A DNA stretch of 37,562 nt from an uncultured Pelagibacteraceae bacterium (lineage in GTDB: Bacteria > Pseudomonadota > Alphaproteobacteria > Pelagibacterales > Pelagibacteraceae): assembly GCA_902632315.1 (NCBI GenBank), contig CACPCD010000006.1:1-37562 (forward strand), given 5' to 3'. Position 1 is the first letter of the stretch. The number at the start of each line of letters is the position of its first letter. Shown one piece after another: positions 24,764-33,490 of the stretch. A program made the position numbers and the translations under genes. The notes under the pieces are model-generated. The model ran no database searches. It saw nothing but the letters and a program-made list of their open reading frames with translations, and was not told the DNA's origin.

Positions 24764-26703
24764 AATTTTTTTTTAATTTTATCGATAATATTTTCTGAGT
24801 TTAGTCCAAAATAATCATATATTTTTTTATGTGGAGCGCTTTTTCCAAAATCATTTATTCCAAAATTTAATCCATTTTTACCAGTATATTTTTTCCAGTA
24901 ATCTGTTTCTGATGCTTCTATAGACACAACAAGATCAGTTTCAGATAAAATTTTATTTTTATAGCCTTCACTTTGTTGGTCAAATAATTCATGACAAGGC
25001 ATTGATATTACTTTTGAATAAATACCATCTGTGGCTAATTTATGACCCACTTCCATAGCTAAGCTAGTTTCCGAACCAGTTGCTATTATTGTCAAATTTA
25101 TACTATCTCCGGTTCTTAAAATTTCATAAGCACCATAGGAAGACATATTTTCGAATGTATCTTTTATTCTTACGGGATTTGTCCCCTGTCTAGTTAATGC
25201 AATTACACTTGGTGTGTTTTCATTTTCGAGCGCTAATTGCCAACATTCAAATGTCTCAATTAGATCTGAGGGCCTAAATACATTTAGATTTGGAATGGAT
25301 CTTAAACTTGACAATTGTTCTATAGGTTGGTGTGTTGGTCCGTCTTCACCTAGACCAATGGAGTCATGCGTGAACACATAGATTACTTTTTGCTTCATCA
25401 TTGCTGCAAGTCTAATTGATGGCTTACAATAATCGCTAAATATTAAAAAAGTCCCTCCGTAAGGAATTAAGTTACTATGAAGCGCAATTCCATTCATTAT
25501 TCCACACATTGCATGCTCTCTTACACCGTAATGAATGTAGTTTCCTGAAAAATTACCTGGTTTTATTATTCTATGATCTTTGGTTTTAGTATTGTTTGAA
25601 CCAGCTAAATCAGCAGAACCACCAATTAAGTTTGGCATTTTGGCAATAATATTCAAAAAAATTTCTGATGATTTTCTTGTGGCTAATGGTTTTGGCTCTT
25701 TTAAATAATCAATTTTAATTTTTTTAATTGTATTTTTGAAACTGTCTATATTTTTACTTTTGATAAAAATTTTATTTTTTTTACTTTCATTTTTTTTTGC
25801 TTTTTGAGAAGCTTTCTCTCCAATTTTTCTCCATTCACTCAGTAATTCTCTTGGAATTTTAAAAGGCTCATGGTTCCACTTAAGCTTTTTTCTAACAAGT
25901 TTTATTTCATCTTCACCCAAAGGACTTCCGTGCGATGAAGCTTTACCACTTTTATTTGGAGATCCGTATCCAATTTTTGTTTTACAAGAAATAGCTATAG
26001 GCTTTTTTGATATTTGTGCTTTTTTTAGTGCTCTTGATATTTCTTTAAAACTATGACCATTTATTTTTAAATAATTCCATCCATAACTTTTAAATCTTTG
26101 TTCATGATCCTCAGAAACTGCTAAACTAGTGGGCCCATCAATTGAAATTGAATTATTATCAAATAATAAAATAAGATTTTTTAATTTTAAATGTCCAGCC
26201 AAGCTTAATGCCTCATGACTTATTCCCTCCATCAAACATCCATCGCCAGCCAAGACATAAGTTTTATGATCAATAATTCTTTTACCAAATTTTTTTTTTA
26301 AAATTTCCTCAGCGATAGCAAAACCGACCGCATTCGAAATTCCTTGTCCTAGGGGACCAGTAGTAGTTTCTATACCAGTATTAGGATGATATTCAGGATG
26401 ACCTGCGCAAATTGAATCCAGTTGTCTAAAATTTTTTATATCATTTAATGAAACACTTTTATAACCAGTCAAATAGAGAAGAGAATAGAGCAACATAGAT
26501 CCATGACCTGCTGATAGAACAAACCTATCTCTACTAATCCAATTAGGATTTTTAGGGTTAAAATTTAAGAACTCTTTGAAAAGAACAGTTGCCACATCTG
26601 CCATACCCATAGGCATTCCAGGATGACCTGAGTTAGCTTTTTGTACTGCATCAATTGATAAAAATCTTATACAATTAGCTAATTCTATATATTGTTTGCT
26701 CAA
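24760..26703 (-). CDS. tkt: Transketolase
   Basis: This 647-residue thiamine-diphosphate enzyme moves two-carbon units in the pentose phosphate pathway. Motifs in order are [19 protein letters not shown] (about residues 23-41), [40 protein letters not shown], the ThDP-binding [20 protein letters not shown], then [40 protein letters not shown] and [10 protein letters not shown]. It is full length. The start is TTG at 26701-26703; no in-frame ATG lies close upstream. It heads the long minus-strand string, and its cofactor synthesis gene thiE lies four genes on. Confidence 0.96.
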   Translation of the reverse strand: MSKQYIELANCIRFLSIDAVQKANSGHPGMPMGMADVATVLFKEFLNFNPKNPNWISRDRFVLSAGHGSMLLYSLLYLTGYKSVSLNDIKNFRQLDSICAGHPEYHPNTGIETTTGPLGQGISNAVGFAIAEEILKKKFGKRIIDHKTYVLAGDGCLMEGISHEALSLAGHLKLKNLILLFDNNSISIDGPTSLAVSEDHEQRFKSYGWNYLKINGHSFKEISRALKKAQISKKPIAISCKTKIGYGSPNKSGKASSHGSPLGEDEIKLVRKKLKWNHEPFKIPRELLSEWRKIGEKASQKAKKNESKKNKIFIKSKNIDSFKNTIKKIKIDYLKEPKPLATRKSSEIFLNIIAKMPNLIGGSADLAGSNNTKTKDHRIIKPGNFSGNYIHYGVREHAMCGIMNGIALHSNLIPYGGTFLIFSDYCKPSIRLAAMMKQKVIYVFTHDSIGLGEDGPTHQPIEQLSSLRSIPNLNVFRPSDLIETFECWQLALENENTPSVIALTRQGTNPVRIKDTFENMSSYGAYEILRTGDSINLTIIATGSETSLAMEVGHKLATDGIYSKVISMPCHELFDQQSEGYKNKILSETDLVVSIEASETDYWKKYTGKNGLNFGINDFGKSAPHKKIYDYFGLNSENIIDKIKKKL

Positions 26704-26743
26704 AAAATTATCCTGTCTAGACTAAGAAGATTCTATTTAATAA

Positions 26744-26749
26744 TATAAT
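26744..26749 (+). promoter_or_regulatory. Perfect -10 element (TATAAT) just before the 26759 gene
   Basis: TATAAT ends 9 bases before the ATG at 26759, in the 55-base gap between tkt and the divergent gene. Initiation about 7 bases downstream would give a leader of only a few bases. No convincing -35 is seen. The surrounding sequence is very AT-rich, so chance matches are possible. Confidence 0.4.
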
Positions 26750-26758
26750 CATATATAT

Positions 26759-27082
26759 ATGAATTCTGTGAACGAAAAAGAAAAAAAACTTAATTTTGCT
26801 CTTACAAAATTAAAAAATCTAAATTTAAAAAACCCTGACATAAAAAAAAACATTGAGAATTTGAGCACTCAGAAAAATCAATTAAAAATTGAAAAAGAAG
26901 AATTGGAGGAAAAATATAAAACTCTAGAAGAAGATTATAATAATTTAAGTAATAAATTAAACGAACTCCAAAACAGGGAAAAAATTGAGAAAAAAAAACA
27001 GTTAGAATTTTCTGAGAAAATTGATGAATTAAATCAGGAAACAGATACTTTATTGGATGAAATAGATAAATGGCAAATGTAA
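26759..27082 (+). CDS. Coiled-coil protein of unknown function (DUF4164-like), zapA partner
   Basis: This 107-residue protein is almost entirely a charged coiled coil (about residues 25-100, with heptad-like KEELEEKYKTLEEDYNNLSN) and no membrane segment or signal peptide. Its position directly before zapA, with a 13-base overlap, and its size resemble the DUF4164 proteins found upstream of zapA in alphaproteobacteria. That match is from memory and context rather than clear motifs. A role with the division ring is inferred. It is the first gene of the plus-strand string after a divergent promoter region. Confidence 0.62.
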   Translation: MNSVNEKEKKLNFALTKLKNLNLKNPDIKKNIENLSTQKNQLKIEKEELEEKYKTLEEDYNNLSNKLNELQNREKIEKKKQLEFSEKIDELNQETDTLLDEIDKWQM

Positions 27083-27513
27083 GCATCAAGTTTAACGGTA
27101 AAGAATTCTTACTATCTTGTGAGGATGGACAAGAAGAACAGTTAGAGGAATTATTGATACAAATAAATCAGAAATTTAATCATATTAAAAATGATTTAGG
27201 AAATTTAGGTGAAAATAAATTGTTATTAATTACAGCAGTTAAAGTGATGGACGAGTATCACGAAACTAAAAAAAAAGTAGAACAAAAAAAAGATGAATTA
27301 AAAAACTTATCGAAAAAATTTAAAGAATTAAAATCCCTGATATATGAATATCGCGATAGAAAAGAGGAAGAAATAAATGAATTAAATATAAATCATTCAA
27401 AATTGAAAAGTGAAATTGAAATTAATCAGAAATATTATGAAAAACTTATAGAAGATACAACAAATGAAATATCAAGTTTTGTTGAAAAAGCAAACTTAGA
27501 AAATCTATCTTAA
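27070..27513 (+). CDS. zapA: Cell division protein ZapA, with extended coiled coil
   Basis: ZapA binds and bundles FtsZ filaments at mid-cell. Residues 1-60 show the ZapA fold: VSIKFNGKEFLLSCEDGQEE, then LIQINQKFNHIK and KLLLITAVKVMDEYHETKKK. From about residue 60 to 140 the protein is a long charged coiled coil, making it 147 residues, noticeably longer than the roughly 110 of enterobacterial ZapA. The ATG lies inside the preceding coiled-coil gene. A 10-base gap leads to the folate gene, leaving no room for 6S RNA, which often lies here in other proteobacteria. Confidence 0.82.
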   Translation: MANVSIKFNGKEFLLSCEDGQEEQLEELLIQINQKFNHIKNDLGNLGENKLLLITAVKVMDEYHETKKKVEQKKDELKNLSKKFKELKSLIYEYRDRKEEEINELNINHSKLKSEIEINQKYYEKLIEDTTNEISSFVEKANLENLS

Positions 27514-27523
27514 AATATCTTTT

Positions 27524-28069
27524 GTGAAAAAATCAGAAATAAGAAAAAAAATTATAAAAAAAAGAAGAGCGAATTACTCAAATAAATTTAAGATTGATCT
27601 AAAATTTATTTTAAAAATTTTAAAAAAAAAAAAATTGCAAAACAAAGTTGTTGGTGGTTATTATCCTCATAATTTTGAAGTAGATGATATTGAAATATTA
27701 AAAAGATTAGAAAAAAAAAATTTTGAAATTTGTTTGCCGAAAATAAAAAAAAACTATCAAATGGATTTTTTTAAATGGTCAACTAAAGATCCACTTATTA
27801 TTAATAGAATGGGAATTCCTGAACCAACATCAAATAATTTGAAATATCCTGATATTTTATTGGTTCCGTTGGTAGCTTTTGATAAGAACTTAAATAGAAT
27901 TGGATATGGTGGTGGATTTTATGACAGATATATTAAAAGATTAAAATTGATAAAAGATATTATTACAATTGGAATAGCTTTCTCTTTTCAAAAAATAAAT
28001 AAAATCTATGTCGATAGAAATGATATAAAAATGGATTTCATAATAACAGAAAAAAATAAATTTAAATGA
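27524..28069 (+). CDS. fau: 5-formyltetrahydrofolate cyclo-ligase
   Basis: This 181-residue enzyme uses ATP to convert 5-formyl-THF to methenyl-THF, returning a storage or inhibitory folate to the one-carbon pool. It has the N-terminal basic helix KKSEIRKKIIKKRRANYS, GGYYPHNFEVDD, the segment INRMGIPEPTS, PDILLVPLVAFDKNLNRIGY and the ATP-site signature GYGGGFYDRYI (about residues 128-138). The start is GTG at 27524. A 13-base A run (27622-27634) encodes KKKK. It overlaps the next gene by 4 bases. The zapA-fau order is common in proteobacteria. Confidence 0.91.
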   Translation: MKKSEIRKKIIKKRRANYSNKFKIDLKFILKILKKKKLQNKVVGGYYPHNFEVDDIEILKRLEKKNFEICLPKIKKNYQMDFFKWSTKDPLIINRMGIPEPTSNNLKYPDILLVPLVAFDKNLNRIGYGGGFYDRYIKRLKLIKDIITIGIAFSFQKINKIYVDRNDIKMDFIITEKNKFK

Positions 28070-28869
28070 AAATATTATTTTTAGGAGATGTTGTAGGGTC
28101 ATCTGGTACTTCAATGATTATTGAGAATTTATCAGATCAAATTAAAAATAATGAAATTGATTTCGTAATAGTTAATGCTGAAAATTCTGCTGATGCGGGT
28201 GTTGGGCTTACCCAAGAAATATGTGAAAATTTTTTTAAATGTGGTGTAGACGTAATAACAACTGGCAATCACGTTTGGGATCAAAAAGATATTATGAGTT
28301 TTATTGATAAAGAAAATCGACTATTAAGACCAAAAAATCTTTTTGAACCAGCTCCTGGAAAAGGTTTTGAAATATTTACATCAAAACAAAATTTTAAAAT
28401 AGGTGTTCTTAACTTAATGGGAAACGTTTTTATGAAAAAATGTGAGGATGTATTTGATACTTCGAAAAAATTTATTGAAAAATATTCTTTAAAAAAAGAT
28501 TATGATTTTCTAGTAATCGATTTTCATGGAGAAATAACAAGTGAAAAAAATGCTATCGGTCATTATTTTGATGGACTGGCCACTTTAGTGGTTGGAACTC
28601 ACACTCATATTCCAACAAATGATGCACATATATTAAAAGGTGGAACCGCTTACCAAACAGATGCAGGTATGTGTGGAGATTATGACTCTGTTATAGGAAT
28701 GAATAAGGAAAATTCTATAAATAGATTTTTAAAAAAAGACTCAGTCAAACATTTTCCAGCCACAGGTAAAGCTACTATGTGTGGGGTAATTGTTGACTGT
28801 AATACTGAAACAGGTTTAGCAAAAAAGGTAGATAGTTTTATCTTTGGAGATCAATTGAAAAATATATAA
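28066..28869 (+). CDS. YmdB-like metallophosphoesterase (TIGR00282 family)
   Basis: This 267-residue protein belongs to the calcineurin-like YmdB group, studied in Bacillus as a 2',3'-cyclic nucleotide phosphodiesterase. Metal ligands are visible: MKILFLGDVVGSSG (D8), VNAENSADAGVGL (E39, N40), TTGNHVWDQ (N68, H69), VIDFHGE and VGTHTHIPTND (HxH). Ends match the family: AYQTDAGMCGDYDSVIGMNK and FPATGKATMCGVIVD. It is soluble and complete. The ATG overlaps fau by 4 bases and yebC follows after 4 bases. The physiological substrate here is unknown. Confidence 0.9.
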   Translation: MKILFLGDVVGSSGTSMIIENLSDQIKNNEIDFVIVNAENSADAGVGLTQEICENFFKCGVDVITTGNHVWDQKDIMSFIDKENRLLRPKNLFEPAPGKGFEIFTSKQNFKIGVLNLMGNVFMKKCEDVFDTSKKFIEKYSLKKDYDFLVIDFHGEITSEKNAIGHYFDGLATLVVGTHTHIPTNDAHILKGGTAYQTDAGMCGDYDSVIGMNKENSINRFLKKDSVKHFPATGKATMCGVIVDCNTETGLAKKVDSFIFGDQLKNI

Positions 28870-28873
28870 ATTT

Positions 28874-29596
28874 ATGGCAGGACATTCTCATTGGGCAGGA
28901 ATTAAACATAAAAAAGGAAAAGCCGATAAACAGAGATCAAAAATTTTTTCAAAACTATCTAAAGAAATTACTGTAGCTGCTAAGTTAGGTGATAAGGATC
29001 CTGCGATTAACCCAAGGTTGAGATCAGCAATACAGGCTGCAAGAAGTGCCAATATGCCAAAAGACAATATTGAAAGAGCTATAAACAAATCATCAATAAA
29101 CTCTGAATTGAGTTTTGAAAATCTAAGATATGAAGGTTTTGGTCCTGAAAAAGTAGCAGTGATTGTAGAGGCTTTAACTGATAACAAAAACAGGACTGCC
29201 TCCAACATTAGAACTATATTTCAGAAGGCAGGGGGTAGTCTTGGCACACAAGGATCTGCGTCTCATAATTTTACTCAACTTGGTGTCATTAAAATTGACA
29301 AGAAGGTTATTTCTGATGAGCATATTTTTGAGTTAGCAACAGAGGCTGGTGCAGATGAATGTAAATCTAATAATGAATTTCACGAAATTCACTGTCCTAT
29401 AAATGAAATTTATAATATTAAAAAATTGCTAGAAAAGGAAATAGATAAATTTATATCTACTAAAATTGAGTGGCGACCCTTAAATAGTGTAGAAATTTCT
29501 AAAGAAAGAAATAATGATCTAATTAATTTTTTTGAGTCATTAGAGGAGGATGACGATGTACAACATATTTTTACAAATGCGGAATTTAAAAAATAA
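28874..29596 (+). CDS. yebC: YebC/PmpR family protein (TACO1-like)
   Basis: This 240-residue protein starts with the fixed family sequence MAGHSHWAGIKHKKGKADKQ, then KIFSKLSKEITVAAKLG, and contains NMPKDNIERAINK and NIRTIFQKAGGSLGTQGSAS. The family was first described as transcriptional regulators; more recent work links it to translation of proline-rich stretches, which would fit the efp gene in this window. In many proteobacteria yebC is followed by ruvCAB. Here a RuvC-like gene follows after 3 bases. Complete and typical. Confidence 0.95.
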   Translation: MAGHSHWAGIKHKKGKADKQRSKIFSKLSKEITVAAKLGDKDPAINPRLRSAIQAARSANMPKDNIERAINKSSINSELSFENLRYEGFGPEKVAVIVEALTDNKNRTASNIRTIFQKAGGSLGTQGSASHNFTQLGVIKIDKKVISDEHIFELATEAGADECKSNNEFHEIHCPINEIYNIKKLLEKEIDKFISTKIEWRPLNSVEISKERNNDLINFFESLEEDDDVQHIFTNAEFKK

Positions 29597-29599
29597 ATT

Positions 29600-30094
29600 A
29601 TGTTAATAATTGGAATAGATCCCGGTTTATCTGGCTCAATTTGTTTTATGAGAGATGGCAAAATCCTTGATGTGATAGAAATGCCAACAATGACTGAAGG
29701 AAAAAAAAATAAAAGACAGGTAAATGGTTCTCAAATTTACAATGAAATATTAAAAAGAATAGATAAAATTGAAATTTCTGAGGTCAGAGCAGTTATTGAG
29801 CAAGTTTCGGCAATGCCAGGACAGGGTGTAACTAGCATGTTTAATTTTGGTCAGTCATTTGGGATTCTTAAGGGTATTTGTTCAGCTATGCAAATACCTG
29901 TTTATTTTGTGAGACCTGCAAAATGGAAAAAATATTTTAATCTTATCAATTCAGAAAAAGACGCAAGCCGGACAAGAGCAATAGAAATATTTCCCTATTT
30001 TTCAGCACAATTGTCAAAAAAAAAAGATTCTAATAAGGCAGATGCAATTTTAATAGCTAGTTTTTATTATGAAACTCACCAAAATGAGGATTAA
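29600..30094 (+). CDS. RuvC-like Holliday-junction resolvase, non-canonical (phage-like) type
   Basis: This 164-residue RNase H-fold nuclease has LIIGIDPGLSGSICFM (catalytic D7), AVIEQVSAMPGQGVTSMFNF (E67) and C-terminal KKDSNKADAILIAS (D143 and D148 candidates). The segments KRQVNGSQIY and FVRPAKWKKYF match the RuvC-like proteins common in phages and some alphaproteobacteria rather than classic RuvC. It should cut branched DNA junctions. It sits 3 bases after yebC, the place of ruvC in related genomes, but ruvA, ruvB and ybgC are absent and tolQ follows. Its stop lies in a palindrome. Confidence 0.8.
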   Translation: MLIIGIDPGLSGSICFMRDGKILDVIEMPTMTEGKKNKRQVNGSQIYNEILKRIDKIEISEVRAVIEQVSAMPGQGVTSMFNFGQSFGILKGICSAMQIPVYFVRPAKWKKYFNLINSEKDASRTRAIEIFPYFSAQLSKKKDSNKADAILIASFYYETHQNED

Positions 30095-30107
30095 TCTTAA
30101 AGATTAA
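30091..30107. promoter_or_regulatory. Perfect palindrome ahead of the tol operon, possible operator
   Basis: TTAATCTT, one base, then AAGATTAA: 8-base arms around a single A. It overlaps the stop codon of the RuvC-like gene and lies 39-55 bases before the tolQ ATG. The arms are too close to form an RNA hairpin, so a dimeric repressor site is the more natural reading. In AT-rich DNA it may be chance. Confidence 0.3.
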
Positions 30108-30145
30108 AGACAAAATCATGACACATTTAAGTGAAAGAAGACAGC

Positions 30146-30820
30146 ATGGAAGCTGATATTTCAACTCAAGCTGTTGGTTTGGCATCAAGTGCCGATTTTT
30201 CTTTGATGAATCTATTTATTCGTGCAGATATTGTTGTTAAGTCTGTAATCATTTTACTGATTGCTTGTTCAATATATTCATGGGCAGTAATAATTGAAAA
30301 ATTTAGATTGTTTAAAAAAATTAATCAATCAACTGAGGAATTTGAAACTAAATTTTGGAATTCAAAATCAGCAGAGACTTTTTACAATAATTTGCCGGCT
30401 AATATTGAGGATCCTATGGCTCTAGTTTTTAAGGATGCAATGCAGAATTTATTAAAAAGAAGGTCAAAAACAGATTTAAATAATAGAATGACAACAATGC
30501 TAGAGACAGGCATTGAAAGACAGATGTCAAAAATAAGTAAAGGTTTTACTTTTTTAGCCACGGTGGGTTCTACAGCACCTTTTATAGGATTATTTGGAAC
30601 AGTTTGGGGAATAATGAATTCATTTCAATCTATAGCAATTTCAAGAAATACAAGTTTAGCTATTGTAGCGCCAGGAATTGCTGAGGCATTATTTGCAACT
30701 GCACTAGGCTTATTAGCAGCTATACCTGCAGTAATAGCTTATAATAAGTTTAATAACGACTCTCAAAAATATTCTTCAAAATTAGAAAATTTTTCTAAAA
30801 GATTTCTTACAATAATTTAA
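30146..30820 (+). CDS. tolQ: Tol-Pal system protein TolQ
   Basis: TolQ is the inner-membrane stator subunit of the Tol-Pal complex, which uses the proton gradient to help outer-membrane constriction. From ATG 30146 it is 224 residues; a GTG at 30131 would add five, but the ATG gives the better family N-terminus. Three membrane helices are visible: VVKSVIILLIACSIYSWAVI, then FLATVGSTAPFIGLFGTVWG, then IAPGIAEALFATALGLLAAI with typical wording. The loop between the first two is about 100 residues. tolR follows after 4 bases. Confidence 0.93.
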   Translation: MEADISTQAVGLASSADFSLMNLFIRADIVVKSVIILLIACSIYSWAVIIEKFRLFKKINQSTEEFETKFWNSKSAETFYNNLPANIEDPMALVFKDAMQNLLKRRSKTDLNNRMTTMLETGIERQMSKISKGFTFLATVGSTAPFIGLFGTVWGIMNSFQSIAISRNTSLAIVAPGIAEALFATALGLLAAIPAVIAYNKFNNDSQKYSSKLENFSKRFLTII

Positions 30821-30824
30821 AGTA

Positions 30825-31241
30825 ATGGCATTTAAATTAAATCGTTCATCAAAAGAGCCAATGAGTGAAATTAATGTAACGCCATTTGTGGATGTGATGT
30901 TAGTTTTATTAATTATTTTTATGGTCACAGCCCCTCTATTAACTGTTGGAGTTCAAGTTGACTTACCAGAAAGTTCTGCTGACTCTCTTCCTGAGGAGAC
31001 CGAGCCTTTAACACTTACAATTAATTCTAAAGGAGAAATTTTTATTCAAGAATCTAAAGTTGAATATGAAAAAATTATTGCAAAAGTGCTTGCAGTGTCA
31101 AAAAATAGAACAGATACAAGGATTTATGTAAGAGGAGATAAAACAATTAATTATGGAAGGGTTTTGGAAATCATGGGTCTACTGTCTGGTTCAGGTTTCA
31201 CAAAGGTTGCATTAATATCTGAGCCCTATAAGGAGAGGTAA
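30825..31241 (+). CDS. tolR: Tol-Pal system protein TolR (ExbD family)
   Basis: This 138-residue stator partner of TolQ has a short cytoplasmic N-terminus, one membrane helix with INVTPFVDVMLVLLIIFMVT (residues 16-35) and a periplasmic domain. Aspartate 23 in FVDVMLVLL is the proton-path residue of the family. VQVDLPESSA follows the helix, and IYVRGDKTINYGRVLEIMGL is in the periplasmic fold. Its last codons contain AAGGAGAGG (31230-31238), which may serve as a Shine-Dalgarno sequence for tolA. Confidence 0.95.
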   Translation: MAFKLNRSSKEPMSEINVTPFVDVMLVLLIIFMVTAPLLTVGVQVDLPESSADSLPEETEPLTLTINSKGEIFIQESKVEYEKIIAKVLAVSKNRTDTRIYVRGDKTINYGRVLEIMGLLSGSGFTKVALISEPYKER

Positions 31242-31247
31242 GTAGCT

Positions 31248-32057
31248 TTGAATAAGAGCCTTATAATTTCCTCCATCTTACATGTTGTTTTAATAACAAT
31301 TACAGCAATTAGTTTGCCATTTTTAGCAAAAAAACCTTTAGACCTCCCCCCTATAGTTTCAATAGAACTGATTCAAATAACTGATAAAACAAATATACCA
31401 TTCGCCCCGAAAGCAAAAAAAATAATTGAAAAAATTAAAAAAGAAGAAAAAAAATTAGTTTCTGAGCAAGCACCGCCAAAAAAAGTAAAAAAGATTAAAC
31501 CTGATGCAGTTCCAATGCCAGATGACAAATTAAAAAAAGTTGAAAAAATTAAAGAGGATAAACAAAATCCAGAAAAAATTGATGATGAAGTAAAACAGGT
31601 CTCAGAGTTTGAAAAAAAGGAATTGTTTGATCCAAATAACATAGCAGCCTTAATTGATAAATCTAAAATTGAAAGTGCCGAGAGCATAAAAAAAACAAAT
31701 AAAATTACTCAGGATCAACAAAGAAGTGTTGAAAATGCCGGACTTTCACTTAGTGAAGAGGATGCTTTAAAGGCTCAAATTTTTGGATGTTGGAGTATTC
31801 CATTGGGTCTACCTTATAATGAAGATTTATTAGTTAGGATAAAACTTGAATTAAATCCAGATGGAACAGTATCTCAATCAGAAATATTAGATCATGCAAG
31901 AATGAATAGACCAGGGCAAGGATTCTATAAGGTATTAGCTGAGAGTGCACTTAGAGCTGTAAAATTATGTCAACCACTGAGAGTTCCCACAACTGGCTAT
32001 GAAAGATGGAAAGAATTGCAATTAAATTTTGATGCAAGAGAGATGTTAGAAGGGTAA
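31248..32057 (+). CDS. tolA: Tol-Pal system protein TolA (short form)
   Basis: TolA spans the periplasm from TolQR to Pal. The 269 residues show an N-terminal membrane helix (SLIISSILHVVLITITAISL), a lysine/glutamate/proline-rich linker (about residues 55-125), and a C-terminal TonB-like domain from about residue 175 with IFGCWSIPLGLPYNEDLLVR, then LELNPDGTVSQSEILDHA. It is shorter than the roughly 420-residue enterobacterial protein. The start is TTG at 31248. Identity rests on these features and its place between tolR and tolB. Confidence 0.88.
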   Translation: MNKSLIISSILHVVLITITAISLPFLAKKPLDLPPIVSIELIQITDKTNIPFAPKAKKIIEKIKKEEKKLVSEQAPPKKVKKIKPDAVPMPDDKLKKVEKIKEDKQNPEKIDDEVKQVSEFEKKELFDPNNIAALIDKSKIESAESIKKTNKITQDQQRSVENAGLSLSEEDALKAQIFGCWSIPLGLPYNEDLLVRIKLELNPDGTVSQSEILDHARMNRPGQGFYKVLAESALRAVKLCQPLRVPTTGYERWKELQLNFDAREMLEG

Positions 32058-32065
32058 TATAAATT

Positions 32066-33406
32066 ATGTTAAGAATTTTAATTATTTGTTTTGTAATCCT
32101 TTTGCCTAATAAACTATTAGCCTTAATAGAGGTTGATATTACAAGAGGTAATCTAAACCCTTTACCCATAGCAGTATCACCTTTATCAATTGATGAAAAT
32201 TCTAGAAAAAATTTTGAAAAAATTTTAAATAAAAAAGATATTGGCTCTGAAATTGCAAAAGTTGTAGAAAACAATTTAAAAACCTCCGGACTTTTTAATC
32301 CATTAAATAAAGATGCATTTCTTCAAGCACCAGAAATCGCAAATTTAAAACCAAGATTTGAAGATTGGAATTTAATTAAAGCTCAGGCTTTAATAACTGG
32401 TAAAGTAAATTTTGTTGAAGAAAAATTGAGAGTAGAATTTCGATTATGGGATGTGCTTGCAGGAAAAGAGATGATGGCTTTAGCTTTTACGACTGTCCCA
32501 AATAATTGGCGCAGAGTAGGCCATATTATTACTGATAAAGTTTATGAAAGGCTAACAGGAGAAAAAGGATATTTCGATACTAGAATTATTTATGTTGCAG
32601 AGGAAGGTCCAAAAACTCGAAGAATTAAAAAATTAGCAATCATGGATCAAGACGGTGCTAATAATAAATTTTTAACTCTTGGAAATGAATTAGTTTTAAC
32701 ACCAAGATTTAATCCAACAAGCCAAATGGTAACTTACTTATCTTATTTTAAAAATTTACCAAGAGTATACTTGCTAGATATTGAAACTGGCATGCAAGAA
32801 GTTGTAGGTGATTTTCCTGGGATGACTTTCGCACCAAGATTTTCGCCAGATGGGAAGAAAATAATTATGAGTTTTGCAAAAGATGGTAATTCAGATATTT
32901 ATACAATGGATTTAGAAAATAGAATTGTTGAAAAAATAACAAACCATCCATCTATTGACACATCCCCATCTTATTCTCCAAATGGTAAGTACATATGCTT
33001 TAACTCTGATAGAAGTGGTTACCAGCAAATTTATATTATGAAAAGTGATGGAACAGGCGTTAAAAGAATTTCTTTTGGAAAAGGATTATATGGCACACCA
33101 GTTTGGTCTCCAAGAGGTGATTTAATTGCTTTTACAAAATTACATAAGGGCAAGTTTTATATTGGTGTGATGAGAACAGATGGAAGTGGGGAAAGATTGT
33201 TAACAGAAAATTTTTATCAAGAAGCTCCATCTTGGTCCCCAAATGGAAGGGTCTTGATTTTTTATAGAGAGACTGAAACAGATGATAAAGGAGAAGGTTT
33301 TTCTGCAAAATTATGGTCTATAGATTTAACAGGGTATAATGAGAGGCTAGTTAATACACCAACAGATGCCTCAGACCCATCATGGTCATCTTTATTAAGT
33401 AATTAG
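32066..33406 (+). CDS. tolB: Tol-Pal system beta-propeller protein TolB
   Basis: This 446-residue periplasmic protein binds Pal and TolA. A signal peptide covers about residues 1-19 ([19 protein letters not shown]). The N-terminal domain is TolB-type (about 20-160), and the C-terminal part is a six-bladed propeller with repeats such as [52 protein letters not shown] and [11 protein letters not shown]. It follows tolA after 8 bases, and 84 bases separate it from the pal start. Confidence 0.95.
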   Translation: MLRILIICFVILLPNKLLALIEVDITRGNLNPLPIAVSPLSIDENSRKNFEKILNKKDIGSEIAKVVENNLKTSGLFNPLNKDAFLQAPEIANLKPRFEDWNLIKAQALITGKVNFVEEKLRVEFRLWDVLAGKEMMALAFTTVPNNWRRVGHIITDKVYERLTGEKGYFDTRIIYVAEEGPKTRRIKKLAIMDQDGANNKFLTLGNELVLTPRFNPTSQMVTYLSYFKNLPRVYLLDIETGMQEVVGDFPGMTFAPRFSPDGKKIIMSFAKDGNSDIYTMDLENRIVEKITNHPSIDTSPSYSPNGKYICFNSDRSGYQQIYIMKSDGTGVKRISFGKGLYGTPVWSPRGDLIAFTKLHKGKFYIGVMRTDGSGERLLTENFYQEAPSWSPNGRVLIFYRETETDDKGEGFSAKLWSIDLTGYNERLVNTPTDASDPSWSSLLSN

Positions 33407-33490
33407 CCAATATTATCTTGATTTTTTATCTTGAAACTTCTATTTAGTTGTGAAAAAGTTATTAAAAGAAATATTGATCAAGGAGCAATA

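Noticed and set aside
27514-27523. 6S RNA between zapA and the folate cyclo-ligase gene
   Set aside because: Only 10 bases separate the two genes, so the RNA cannot be here.
33431-33490. Longer start for pal at a TTG
   Set aside because: ATG 33491 has a strong Shine-Dalgarno sequence at proper spacing and begins a lipoprotein signal peptide; the longer form would spoil it.
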